DNA from: Antedon mediterranea
Lineage: Eukaryota; Echinodermata; Crinoidea; Comatulida; Antedonidae
Length of the DNA stretch: 64,000 nucleotides
Reading direction: 5' to 3'
Assembly (NCBI RefSeq): GCF_964355755.1
Contig: NC_092670.1
Span: forward strand, 16,615,201-16,679,200
Shown piece after piece: positions 34,199-45,688 of this stretch. Position 1 is the first letter of the stretch, and every line of letters starts with the position of its first letter. A program made the position numbers and the translations under genes. The notes below the pieces were generated by a model. The model had not been told where the DNA came from. It saw nothing but the letters and a program-made list of their open reading frames with translations, and did no database searches.

Positions 34199-37100
34199 AT
34201 GTCTGCGCAAGAGCAGATGCGGAAAATGCTGGATGAGCTTATGGGAACGTCGAGAAACGGTGAGTATTTGTAGCCTACTTTTTTTGGTCGGAAAAACCTG
34301 AAACAAAAGATAACATGGCCTAGGCCCTAGGCTTGCTAGCTATGCCAAGGCTAGCATGTCGGGGACGTGGTCTTGGCTGAAGTAGGCCTAGCCTAGCCCA
34401 TATCTAGGCCTAAGTTTTTAACAGTAATATTTTTATATTTTTTCACCCATTTTCAGGTGAGGTTGGTAGAGACAGAGTAAGATTTGAAGATTCAAAAGTA
34501 TGTCGTTCCTTTTTACTGAACTGTTGCCCGCACGATATATTGTCAAGTACAGTAAGTATTCATCTGTTATGCACGATTTGCGCAATTTCAAATTGCGCAA
34601 AGAATTCTTGCGCAATTTCAAATTGCGCAAGGATTTTTTTGCGCAATTTCAAATTGCGCAATCAACTTGCGCAATTTCAAATTGCGCCCTCAGTCGACAA
34701 TTGTATGAACCACACCGTTTTTCGCTAAAATAATTACATATAATTACGTTTTATAGTAATTTATTTTATATATCAACATTGGAAATATCAATAAAATATA
34801 TTATTAAATGTTTACAAAATATATAAAGTTGTTTATTTAACGGAATTCGTACAAATTCATTGCTCTAAATTTGTGTAGTAACATCAGTACAGACAGACCA
34901 TGTGACTTCGCGGTACACGCGAGAGAAAACATTCCGCTGTGGGTGATTCGCGTCCACCAATCAAATAGCCAGAATCCAAAATCATTCAACCGTGAGCTCT
35001 GCCGATCGCGGGAAATCTCAGCTTTGATTGGATTACGATGACATCATATCACAAAATGGTGGTTTTGTAGTTGAGCCTCACGTAATTTTCACAATTTTAT
35101 TTCAAAAATGAAATAAATAGACCTTCTTTATGGTATGTCTGATTTTTCTCTAAAAGATTTGAATAATAAAGGCTTCATATCGAGAAAAAACCGTTTTTTT
35201 GGCACTTATAATAAATATTTCTCAGAGAAAAAAGCACATGGCATGTAGAACTATATAGGAAGACAAACAAATCTCAGGTCATGAGAGGCTCAACTACAAA
35301 AACAAGGTTGAATAGGGTAAGGTCACTGGACCGTTTGAAGGTTTTTGAGTAAACAATCTACCGCGTATGGTCGTACGCGCTAGACAGTACGATATTTTAA
35401 CCACATTTTTTACATGTTTGGTTGAATGTAATGAAGATAAAAAATAGTTGATCTTATGGAATGATATGTAAATAAATAAATACTCAAAAGAATTATGTTT
35501 ACAGTTCAATTATTTTCAGAATAATACTACATAAAAATGTGTTAACCAATGGACAAATAATCGCGTCAATGACATAGCGCGCATGGTAACGTACGCGGAG
35601 TTGAATCGTGGCAATAACAATGGAGTCAACTCTCGGTAACCCTATTAATACTCACTTTTTAAGTTTTTAATATTAGTTTAAGCTAGGCCATGTAACCTAG
35701 TCAGTATCAGTAGTCCAGACCCTAGCTAGGCTAGAGTAGTATAGCCGGCCGCCCGCGCCGCGCCCGCCTGGTGGAACACCACCGCTTCGTTTTCCTTCGT
35801 CGGTTCTTCGACGGTATGCTAACTTATAACAATATTTGCACTACTAAAATAAGGAAATGCGATATTTATCTTTAAATTTGAATCATTCTTAGAAATTACT
35901 ATAAAAATATAGGTGTGCATGATTTCACAATCTGTCGAAAAACCTTGCGCAATTTGCAGATTACTTGCGCAATTTAATACGTTGCTTGCGCAATTTGAAA
36001 CACATGTTTCAATTCAAATTGCGCAAGGATTTTTTTTGCGCAATTTCAAATTGCGCAAATCGTTCAAATCGCGCATAACACATCTATTTATTATTAGGAT
36101 ACAATACAGTCCATTTATCTACTTCTTCTTTCATTTATTAAGCTTTGTTTCATTAATATTTATGGTATAGAATAGGCCTTTATTCTTGTTTAATTCAAGA
36201 ATCATATGTATTAATTAACTGAAAAATTCAATTTTAATTTGTTTTTTTAGAGAATGGATCTTGGAGATTGTGCAAAGGTTCATGACCTGGCGCTGAGAGC
36301 TGACTACGAGGCTGCTTCCAAAGACAAAGACTATGGTTATGACATTGATGTATGTAATTGAAATTACTGATTTCAATCGTACTGTAATTGGTTTCTCCTA
36401 TAGCAAACGAACACTACTGTAACTATAAGATTGTACCAGCTGCTACCATATGCCTGTACCTGTAAATTTTATTTTAAAACTTAATGAAATGTAACATAAA
36501 TTTCATTTATCTTAAAACATATGTATTTACTTTTTAGGCTATGGAGCATCTGTCCTCATTCATTGCTGATTGTGATCGCAGAACAGAACTTGCCAAAAAA
36601 CGATTGGCTGAAACTCAAGAAGAACTTGGTCAAGAAATTAACTCTAAGGTAGGTTGTTGTGGTTTGATTTGATCATATCCGTCCAAACATGCGGAAATTC
36701 TTCACAAACTAAGCATACACAAGAAACACTACACAAAAGAATAGAAAATATTCTCACAAAATCTGACCCAAATTTACTTAAATACTACAAAATTATTACA
36801 GATTGAAATTACAATTCACAGACATGAAATTTTGGATACTGTTCATAGGTTTATGTAAAATTGGTAATTTGCCCAAAAAATAACTACAAACAAACTAATG
36901 GTAAACCAAAGGAATGTGTTTACTGTATAGTATTTTACACATATAGTAATGATAATACAAAGATTTATAACCAATGTGCATGTTATGACTATTTAGTGTG
37001 TTTCATCAAATCCTATGTGTGAATACAAGCGAGTCAAATACACCAATGACAAAACTCTTAATTCTCCCATCATTCTTTCTCAGATAAGCCAACAGCCAAT

Positions 37101-40100
37101 GAGAGACCGCCGTTAAGTTTTAGTGGGAGGCAGATTTTGTAAGTCATATCATTCCCCAAAATGTCCAAATTATAAATGTCTTGTTAAGCCCACCAGGACT
37201 TAAATCCACGATAGCTTAAACAATATTGTTATTTGTATGTTATCACTTAAAATCACATGTTTCTAACAAACTATTTTTCCCTCAGGTTTTATGAAATTAC
37301 TATTATACTGTGAGAAGCTATTTATTTTTATTTTACTATATATACTTTAATTAACATAATATTATTATACAGACAAAATATATAAGACAAAATCGGCACG
37401 TTCACCAACATTTAATTTCCTATTAGTTATAAAATCAGAAATCATAGTATATTTAATAAATATTTGAACCAAGAAGTTTATACTATAACTTAATTCAATT
37501 AGTTTTGTTTTAATGAAAGAAAAATATATATTACTTATTGTCTCATCAATTACTGTAGGTAATTTGTGCTTCCAAATATCACAACATATTACCTATTTTT
37601 TAAATATAGTACTTAAAACTAAATTAAATTTGTGTTATGACAACACACACATTAGTTGCGAAAGATTGTGAGTATCTTGGCAACATAAATTGTTTACGTT
37701 TTACGATGTAAAAGAAGTCTCAAATCATCAAGCGTGATATTTGGGGTGTCTTGTGTGAGTTTATACAGATGTGATACATGTTTTGGTAAGTTATATCATC
37801 CGTGATGTTTCTGTAGACGAGTCTAAAAATCGATGGTTATGATGGGTTCATGTGTGAGTGTGTGAATATGTATGCTTGCTGCACAGCAAATCTGGAGAAT
37901 ATAGTCTGTAGTGAAATTGTTCCAAATGTGTTATCTAATGTGTAGAAAGCAAGACTTTAGCTAGTAGTCTTGGGGTTAGTGTCTATATGTATGCAATTTA
38001 TATTAAAGAAATGTATTGGTATGTATGCGAAATATATATGTTTCTGTTGGTATAATAAATATATTAACTGTAATCGATTGTTTTGTATTATCTTCTATAG
38101 GCTGATAAGGTACATGAACTTGCCGAGAGCATTGGTAAAAAAGTGACGGAGGCAGAGAAGTTAGGAGCGGAAGGAAAAGTAGAGGAATCAATGAAAGTAA
38201 TGCAAGAGATTGAAGAAATTAGAAAGAAGAAAGGTGAAGCTGAGGTTAGTAGAAGTAATTCTAAAGCTCTGTCTACACTATCAAACTTTATGTGACAAAA
38301 AAAATTGATGTGCCCAAATATGGTAGTGATATGTCATTGTGTTCACATTTTTTTTGTCACAGAGTTTGATAGTGTAGACAGAGCTTTAGTTAGTAATAAT
38401 ATCCCAGAGTTCCAAAATGCCTAGTGTTGTGAAACCTCTAAGCGATATACATACTGTATAGTATATTATAATTGTAATTAATAGGTAATAGGTGGATACC
38501 GTATCTGTCAGGAATCGTATGTCCAAATTTGCACATGTTTAAATGCTTTAGCCCGAAGTTATTTGTGATTTTGTTGAACGCTTCGCATTGTAGTGATAGG
38601 CTTCGAGGTTAGATTGCAGAGGCCTAACACATTAATATCTATAGATATTGTGTCGCATTATGCTGGTAACGGAGAATAATACTTAAAAAGTGCGACTGCG
38701 TCATCTGCCGTTAAGTTGGTTGAATATAACTTTATTTCATCCATCATTCCATAAAAATAACCATCATCGCTGTCAAGATGCCCAGTTCCAAAAGCTCCGA
38801 TTGTAACACCACTGCCCCTGCCAAGGCTATCCAAATCAGCACAACACATGCTATTGGCCAGTACCCCATTTATATAGACAGTTGATGTTTTTCCACCAAA
38901 TGTGAAAACAACATGGATCCATTCATTAAAGCGAAAATCGTCAATGGTTAATTCAGGTGGAGGTCCAAAAACAGAAATTCGAAACCCATTTTTGCTTCTT
39001 CTTTTCATCTCCCAAGTGCCGGAATCCTGGAATCCATTACTAATAAATCCAATCCTTTCAGTGGTAGATGGGACACAATTTAAAAGTAAACTGAATGAAA
39101 ATTCAGACCCAAAGTTGTATGTTTCAAACTTTTCCATGTACAGTCTTGAGTTTCCGTTAAATTGTACTGCTTTTCCCTGTAGTCCTTGAGTGTATGTTAC
39201 TGCTGAACCAACGACAGCGCCATCATAACCATTACCAGATACATCATTTAAATTGTCTTCAAATGAATAATGTGCCAATAGATTCGAATTCAGTGCATCA
39301 AGGGTGGTCAGTGGCTGTGTGGTGGTCAGTGGCTGTGTGGTGGTCACTTGCTGGGTGGTGGTCACTTGCTGTGTGGTGGTCACTTGCTGGGTGGTGGTCA
39401 CTTGCTGTGTGGTGGTCACTTGCTGGGTCGTAGACAAAGAAATAGTTTTAATGTCAAGGGTGGTCATTTTTTTTTGGTGGGTCACTTGCTGGGTTGTAAA
39501 CAAAGAAGTAGTTTTAACATCAAGAGTGGTCACTTGCTCTGAGGTGGTCAACAAATGAGTGGTTTCAATATCAAGGGTGGTCACTTGCTGTGGGGTGGTC
39601 ACTCGCTGTGGGGTGGTCACTCGCTGTGGGGTGGTCACTCGGTGGCTAACATGATGTAACTTTAAGCTATTCATCTTGTCATCTTTTCCTGTGTCGTTGG
39701 CTGAAACTGCTGAATATCTGAAACATTTCTTTTGAATTATAGAAACACAGCTATATCTTCCAAATATATTTACTAATTTTGTATTTTCGTTGCAATTGTG
39801 CCCACATGCGAACAATATCATTGCTGACATCACAACAGTGAATAGTTCATATTCTATGACAAAGATAAAAATAAATTTACAATTTGAAATATTAACAAAT
39901 AAAGTAATAAAAATTATATTTGTTAATGTAATTATAATTCTAACTGTAAAACACAAGATTTGAAGAGCCCTGACTAATTTTGCAAACTTATCTACAGTAA
40001 GCCTGTACTTACCATGCATCATATCAAATGTTGTTAATGTATCTTACTCAGTAGTAATAACATAGCCAATGTTTCTCTAGTCTGCTCTTAGAACCAAACT

Positions 40101-42919
40101 GTTTGTACTGTATATAATGTTGTTATTTAAAACCTACAGTGACCAGTCATTACAGTCATTAGTTACCATCTTTTGTTGCCAAATTTATCATTTGAATATA
40201 ATTATTAACAATAGCTCTGCCTTAATTCATGACTCTGAGTATCTCTGACAGAATCAGAACAATAGTGCTTTTAAGTTTCAGCTTGAATCAGTTGCTGTTT
40301 ACTCTCTCAATATCCTCAAATTTAATTACAGTATTGAAATATATTTTGCTTTTTGTATTAAAAAAAAATTAACTTCATTAAACAAATATATAATTAAATG
40401 TAATTTGTATTTTGTAGTTATTTCTCATTAGTGTGTTTCAATTGTTGATATTTTCATAAGAAATATTTGATTATTCATCATCAATCCAAAAGCAAATTAC
40501 TGAAAAAATGGCATCAGTGCCTGGATCTCAACGGAAATACAAATAAAATAAGCAAAGCGAAAAAGTAAAACAGCTAAAAGGATGTACCAAGCTACAATAG
40601 CGCTGTACACAATACGTAGGGTGATTTAATGTGTAAATAGATGTAACTACAGTAATATGTACTGTACTATTAATCTACGCTATAAATTTGACTTAATTAA
40701 ATAGACGATTCCTTGCTACCACCAACTTCAAATTGAATTGGAATACAGTCGGATTCCTATGTAAGAGCCATGCTTTTTCTATTTCTTCTTCTCATTTGTG
40801 TTTGATCAGTTTAATACTAGAGTCTTATAATTGTTGTATATGTAATGCACCTACAGTACCCCTTCATCTATGAGGCATTTTATTGGATACGGGTGTTACT
40901 ACAGTATAAATATAAATTTATATTAGACATTACATTAGAAAAACCATCTAAAAACATCTAAATTAAATTATTTCTCATACATATATTTCCTATCCTGAAT
41001 CTACATTTTAAATACATAACATAATGCGATTACATTAAAGAGTAATACAATTCCCTGTAAGTTTTTCTATAACAATTTAAACACAAACATTCAGATTTTG
41101 TTTAAACGTGATGAGTAATTTGTGCTGGATGGAGCATTGCTTATTATATAACACCTATATAAATTCCTGTCATTTGATTGGACGAATGTGGGTCACATGG
41201 CGTGCAATAGTACGCACTATTCAACGATCGTTAAATAGTACTTTTTGAAACATTTTTGTGTACGAAAAAAAAACGTCTAGATGTTATATAAAACAAATAA
41301 TGAATGTTTTGTATTCGTGTAATGGTACAAATAATGGCACTTGGTGAATGATGAAAGGTTATATCAACTCGGCTTTGCCTCGTTGATATAACCTTTCATC
41401 ATTCACCTCGTGCCATTATTTGTACCATTGCACTCATAAACATTCATTATTTGTATAATAGTATACAAAGCATTGTATCCCCTAGAGATACACTGAATAT
41501 TAATCTAATGTATCTTAAATTAAAACTACACTAATATGAACTACTGTACAATCATGCTGTGCTCCAGATATTGGAGTTTTTTGTCGCGCTGTATTTAAAT
41601 TTCATTTTAAACAGCATAGTCTTACCATAGAATTACTTACTAAAATCAAGTACTGTATGATGTGCTGCAGATATTGTGTTTGGTTGTTTTTTGTCACACT
41701 GTATTTAAATTTCATTTTAAACAGCATAGTCTTACCATAGAATTACTTACTAAAATCACGTACTGTATGATGTGCTGCATATATTGTGTTCGGTTGTTTT
41801 TTGTCATACTGTATTTAAATTTTAAACATACTGCCATAATGCAGCTTGTAATCCACACAAATTTACACCTAAATTGTTTGGAAAGAAGCATTTGATTCAA
41901 TCTTACGATCAAAATGTCCAGCACACTGCGCCCATATGCAAGATTTTACTCATTTATCCTGTTAATTATTAAAATAAAGTAACATTGTATACTGTTATTG
42001 TTAACAGGAAGAGTACCGTCAGTCGATGCCAGCCTCTACGTACCAGCAGCAGAAGCTTAGAGTGTGTGAAGTATGTTCAGCCTACTTAGGCCTACAAGAT
42101 AATGATAGACGTCTTGCAGACCACTTTGGTGGCAAGCTACATCTGGGCTTTATTGAGATCCGTGAAAAACTTGCAGCTTTAAAAGTAAGTTAAAACAATT
42201 GCAATCATAAGAAATATAAACATTCTACTGTAATGCTTGTTAACATTTGAGAATATTATGTCATTTTTTAACAATATTTTTGTGTTTTATCTAGAAACTT
42301 GTTGCTGCAAAGAAAGAATCGCGAGAAGCCGAAAGAGCCAAACGACGAGAAGAGCGTGAAAAGGAGAGAGAAAAAGACTTACAACGTAGGAAGAGAAGGT
42401 ATGTATGAAGTGAAGGGTTTACTTTTTAGCAATTTAAAAAAAACAGAAAGAAAATATATATATTAGGGAATAGAAAGTAGTAAAGAATTTAAATAGTTTG
42501 GCAATGTCCACATGACTTTTATTCACCAATAAGAAATTTTAAGTAAGATCTCCTAGACTTAGTGCAATGTACATATTTTTATTTTCAGGACAAGATCTCG
42601 TTCCCGTGAACGTAGAAGATCACGCTCAAGAGAAGACAGCAGGCAAAAGTCTCGCGATCGCCGCCGATCTCGTTCCCGGGAACGTCGTCGCCGGTCTCGT
42701 TCCCGTGATCGGGAAAGGCGTAGACGCTCCAGATCACGAGATAGATCTAGCCGCAGACGATCACGATCAAGAAGTTCTGAAAAAAGAAAGTCAAGGTCTC
42801 GTGATAGAAGTTCCCGTGATCGCAGTTCTCGCGACCGTAAATCTAATGAGAAAAGTAGCCGGCAGTCACATGATAGTGATGATAGAAATGGAGACAGAAG
42901 GAGTGCAAGTGTAGATTGA
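34199..42919 (+). CDS. LUC7L: LUC7-like U1 snRNP splicing factor, eight exons, complete
   Basis: A nuclear protein that binds U1 snRNP and helps select 5' splice sites. CDS exons: 34199-34259, 34457-34551, 36251-36349, 36538-36648, 38101-38244, 42008-42184, 42295-42398, 42589-42919; total 373 aa (human LUC7L 371). Starts MSAQEQMRKMLDELMGT. The first zinc-finger region uses C36, C44, C59 and H63; coiled-coil helices follow (86-170). The second finger has C190-x2-C193 and H209/H215 within LRVCEVCSAYLGLQD and RRLADHFGGKLHLGF. The C-terminus (264-373) is an Arg/Ser-rich (RS) domain. It fits LUC7L/LUC7L2 rather than LUC7L3. Intron 2 is mostly one palindrome-rich element, and intron 5 (3.8 kb) contains an antisense gene. 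The other frames of the RS exon are shadows. A globin gene follows on the same strand. Confidence 0.97.
34561..36088. mobile_element. Element with clustered TTGCGCAA palindromes filling LUC7L intron 2
   Basis: Starting 9 bp after the exon 2 end, four copies of the palindrome arm TTGCGCAATTT / AAATTGCGCAA follow each other (34578-34687). A similar cluster in inverted order lies at 35945-36075. The outermost words tgttatgcacgattt and its complement (aatcgcgcataaca) are inverted at the two ends, as expected of a TIR element of about 1.5 kb. It has no transposase-like frame. A GC-rich patch lies at 35740-35775. Confidence 0.65.
38262..38389. mobile_element. Foldback MITE family A, full copy in LUC7L intron 5
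   Basis: Complete arms taaagctctgtctacactat and gatagtgtagacagagcttta enclose a shortened core. It lies 17 bp downstream of exon 5. Confidence 0.9.
38658..40022 (-). CDS. Nested gene: secreted Thr-rich LamG-like protein, antisense in LUC7L intron 5
   Basis: I do not recognise a named orthologue. The genomic frame is open for 454 codons, but a strong donor (CATG|gtaagt at 40012) and an acceptor (tcatag|AATATG at 39853) suggest exons 40013-40022 and 38658-39853, which give 401 aa. The spliced product starts MMHEYELFTVVMSAMILFAC, a plausible signal peptide. A Thr/Gln/Pro-rich stretch follows (about 75-190), with repeated TTTQQV and TTPQRV units, typical of O-glycosylated linkers. The C-terminal 207 residues (195-401) look like a LamG/concanavalin-type jellyroll: LLAHYSFEDNLNDVSGNGYD, WIHVVFTFGG, VYINGVLANS and MMDEIKLYSTNLTADDAVAL. 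It is likely secreted and carbohydrate- or matrix-binding. The reading frame is intact and the domain is at the proper end, so a gene is likely. The first exon is the least certain part. Confidence 0.78.
   Translation of the reverse strand: MMHGKYRLTVDKFAKLVRALQILCFTVRIIITLTNIIFITLFVNISNCKFIFIFVIEYELFTVVMSAMILFACGHNCNENTKLVNIFGRYSCVSIIQKKCFRYSAVSANDTGKDDKMNSLKLHHVSHRVTTPQRVTTPQRVTTPQQVTTLDIETTHLLTTSEQVTTLDVKTTSLFTTQQVTHQKKMTTLDIKTISLSTTQQVTTTQQVTTTQQVTTTQQVTTTQQVTTTQPLTTTQPLTTLDALNSNLLAHYSFEDNLNDVSGNGYDGAVVGSAVTYTQGLQGKAVQFNGNSRLYMEKFETYNFGSEFSFSLLLNCVPSTTERIGFISNGFQDSGTWEMKRRSKNGFRISVFGPPPELTIDDFRFNEWIHVVFTFGGKTSTVYINGVLANSMCCADLDSLGRGSGVTIGAFGTGHLDSDDGYFYGMMDEIKLYSTNLTADDAVALFKYYSPLPA
39302..39440 (-). 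repeat. 18-bp coding minisatellite (TTTQQV)
   Basis: On the plus strand the unit is gtggtggtcacttgctgt. It encodes TTTQQV-type repeats in the LamG gene. A related TTPQRV array lies at 39580-39645. Length variation between individuals is likely. Confidence 0.85.
41292..41455. repeat. Long imperfect hairpin in LUC7L intron 5
   Basis: Two arms of about 75 bp are inverted around tcggctttgcctc (centre about 41375). The inner 29 bp, including gatgaaaggttatatcaac, are nearly perfect. Outer parts share acaaataatgaatg and tggtacaaataatggcac. It may be a foldback MITE. Confidence 0.8.
41555..41830 (+). repeat. 119-bp tandem repeat, about 2.3 copies
   Basis: The block catagtcttaccatagaatt, followed by acttactaaaatca-gtactgtatgatgtgctgca and ttgttttttgtca-actgtatt, occurs twice in full with a partial third. 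It lies in LUC7L intron 5, ahead of exon 6. Confidence 0.85.
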
Positions 42920-43668
42920 TATTTGTAATATTTTAATCATAATTTTTAATTCATATGAAGTCTTTATACATGTTTTTTTGCAGCGTTAAATTATAAATGT
43001 AATGCATTTATATTCATTTCATTGATTAAATCAATGAACAGAACAAAATAAGAATTAATTGGGAATATGTTGTTAAAATTTAAACTGTAGAATTTTATGT
43101 GAATAATGGTAAATTAAACTACTGGAAATTAATTTTCATGCTTAAAATCTTTGGCCACACACAGTTCCCAGTTCTTAATATTATTTTTTATTGAATTTAA
43201 AAATACTGTATTTGTATGGAAATACTGTATGTAATTAAAAGTGACGCATCAGATAATGCTCAAATATCTGGGATTTTGTTATGGTTGTTCCTGTATAGTG
43301 GTTAACTGATGACGGTGTTAAACATATTTTCCCCCACATCCCTTTTAGGAAGGTGGCCCCTGTGAATGGGGTGGCCCCTCTGAATAGGTGGCCCAAGGGA
43401 GAAGACTGCCTCAAATTGCATTTTCGAATCCTGGTGACGACCATCAGTAATACATTTGAATTACATTGTTGAATATAGTAATAGTCTAAGTAAATCATTT
43501 TAAACTTGTCATATACACAGAAATTACGTTGCAAGCAAGTACAATAGTACACACAGGGCTTGCACAGGAGTTAAATACAGTAGTCTTGGTGTATTTAATT
43601 GTTATCGATTAATGAATTTCTGTTTTTCACATTAAATATTAAGTTAATGTATTGTATGTGTTTGTTTA

Positions 43669-43804
43669 TCGGTTCCCACTATGACACAACGCAAGGACGT
43701 AGACGCAACGCAAGCGAGTTGACCAATAACACGCGACAGTTCGAATAATCCATCGCTTGTGATTGGTCAAATCGCGTTGCGTCCTAGTGAAAAACCAAGC
43801 TTTA
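43669..43804. mobile_element. Foldback MITE family C copy
   Basis: Arms ggttcccactatgacacaac and gcgtcctagtgaaaaacc enclose gaccaataacacgcgacag and catcgcttgtgattggtcaa. The arms are diverged. Confidence 0.8.
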
Positions 43805-43921
43805 ACGATAATTGATACAGACTTCATATCCTATCATATACATATCTAAATGCGGCATTTATTCGCTGTATTGCAAGATAACATCATCAAGTATCTTTTC
43901 CTCCGTGGTATTATCTTCACA

Positions 43922-44100
43922 TAAGCGTGGTTCCCACTAGCGACACAACGCAAGGACGTAACGCAACGCAAGTGAATTGACCAATCACAAGCAAAGTTAT
44001 AGACAGTTAGTAATCACAAGCGAATAAGCCATCGCTTGTGATTGGTCAATTGCGTTGCGTTACGTCCTTGCGTTGCGTCGCTAATGGGAACCACGCTTAA
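43922..44100. mobile_element. Foldback MITE family C, best copy
   Basis: It starts taagcgtggttcccactagc and ends with the near-perfect inverted copy. The arms continue through acgcaaggacgtaacgcaac to gaattgaccaatcacaagc. Arm length is about 70 bp with a short centre. Confidence 0.88.
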
Positions 44101-44149
44101 CTACATGAACTTCAATTAAATACAAGGGATTGTGACGACACAGGTGGTT

Positions 44150-44424
44150 TTCCGTTAAACGCGTGATTCTTGGACGCGACGCAACTCAACGGCGTGCTGG
44201 CGAAAGTTTGGATGACCTATCGCGTCGTGATTGGGGGTCAAATTGCTAAAGCTTGATTCTAACTTTTTGGACGCAACGACGTGGGCGCAACGAAAGTTGA
44301 GTTGTCCAATCACAAGCACAGTTCGAATGGTCCATCGCGTACTAGTGTTGATTGGTCAAATGTAAGCTTTTGGCGCGTTTACGTCCTTGTGTTGCGTTCT
44401 CCACCAAGTGAAGACCAGGCTTAT
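44150..44424. mobile_element. Two diverged family C foldback MITEs, overlapping
   Basis: One partial copy (44150-44247, gacgcgacgcaactcaac) runs into a second (44247-44424) bounded by aaagcttgattctaac and gaagaccaggcttata. The usual core of opposed gtccaatcacaagc and tgattggtcaaat is kept. Confidence 0.65.
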
Positions 44425-45265
44425 AAACGCGACCTATATATTAATGAAAGCCATAGACCTCCACAAATAAATTGGAATATATTAATCAGAATTTATTATA
44501 TGGATTCTTCATTAACGTTTAGAATTATCTCATGTAATATACAACTTCTTCGTTTACATTATCATGTTTCAATTCTCATATCACACGCCCCCTATTCAAT
44601 TACATAAGTATTCTGCAGAAAAAAAACTGGCGTACCGTTTTACGGTGAGGTGAGGACCTGCACTTTGCTCCCAAACATTTCAAACATCGTTCGTTTAAAG
44701 GTTGTCGACAAAAATATCGTGGCGGTGGCTATAAACAAAGAGTAAATAAAGATTAGAAATCACTTTGTTGGCATCTTCTGAGGTATGCATAGTAATACTT
44801 GAGCTATCATCCAGTGTACATAACTCAACTATATTTCAGCAGGTTGTTAATTTTTGTTGCAACTTATATTTTGCATAATTGCTTTGGAATATTTGCGTAC
44901 AAAAGTACAAGTAAGTATATTTTAATATCATATTATAATTAATTAGATTATATTTATCAAAACAAAGTTAGTCTATACTATGTGTTATACTGAATTGTTA
45001 CTATATATTATAAATTCTTGTTAATATTTTATCCGACTGTACAAGCATGGTCATTTAGTATAGGTGGGGGTGGGGGTGTACGGGGTTGGTCCCATCCCCT
45101 CAACTGTTTGAATAAATTTTAAATACAATTGATGCCTCTCAATTAATATAGATACTGTAGCGGATTTGTCCACCTTTTATTTCAAGGCTGATAAATACAA
45201 AGTTATCACACTTATCCTATATAAGACTAATTAAATTAGTATTATTTTCTGTATGACCATATTGC

Positions 45266-45380
45266 TTTGTTTCCATTAGGACGCAACCAATCACAAGCGA
45301 TGGATTATCCGAAATTTTCGCTTGTCATTTAGTGGGTCAGTTAGCTTGCGTTTGCGCTTTCGACCTTGCGTTGCGTCCTA
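45266..45380. mobile_element. Foldback MITE family C, shortened copy
   Basis: The arms ttccattaggacgcaacc and ttgcgttgcgtcctaaagc are inverted. It directly abuts the next copy. Confidence 0.7.
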
Positions 45381-45565
45381 AAGCGTGGTTCCCACTAGCG
45401 ACGCAACACAATGACGTAACGCAACGCAAGTGAATTGACCAATCACACGCGATGGCTTATTCGCTTGTGATTGCTAACTGTCTATAACTTCGCTTGTCAT
45501 TGGTTAAAACGCTTGCGTTGCGTTTACGTCCTTGCATTACGTTCTAGTGGAAACCAAGCTTTAAT
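45379..45565. mobile_element. Foldback MITE family C, full copy
   Basis: aaagcgtggttcccactagc on the left and ttctagtggaaaccaagctt on the right. The centre contains opposed gaccaatcacacgcgatgg and tcgcttgtcattggttaaa. Confidence 0.82.
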
Positions 45566-45688
45566 GAGAACCAAGATTAAATATACACACAGGTGGCTAA
45601 CGCGCATTTCCGAAAAAGAAAAATATGTAGGGCCTCTATTATGTTTTATCAGAGTTTGTATGTGCGTGAAAAGTATCGTAACTCATTA

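Noticed and set aside
39194-39558. Trp/Val-rich plus-strand frames
   Set aside because: They are the antisense of the Thr-repeat coding minisatellite.
42567-42914. 115-codon plus-strand frame over the last LUC7L exon
   Set aside because: It is an out-of-frame reading of the RS domain; the in-frame reading joins exon 7 and matches LUC7L.
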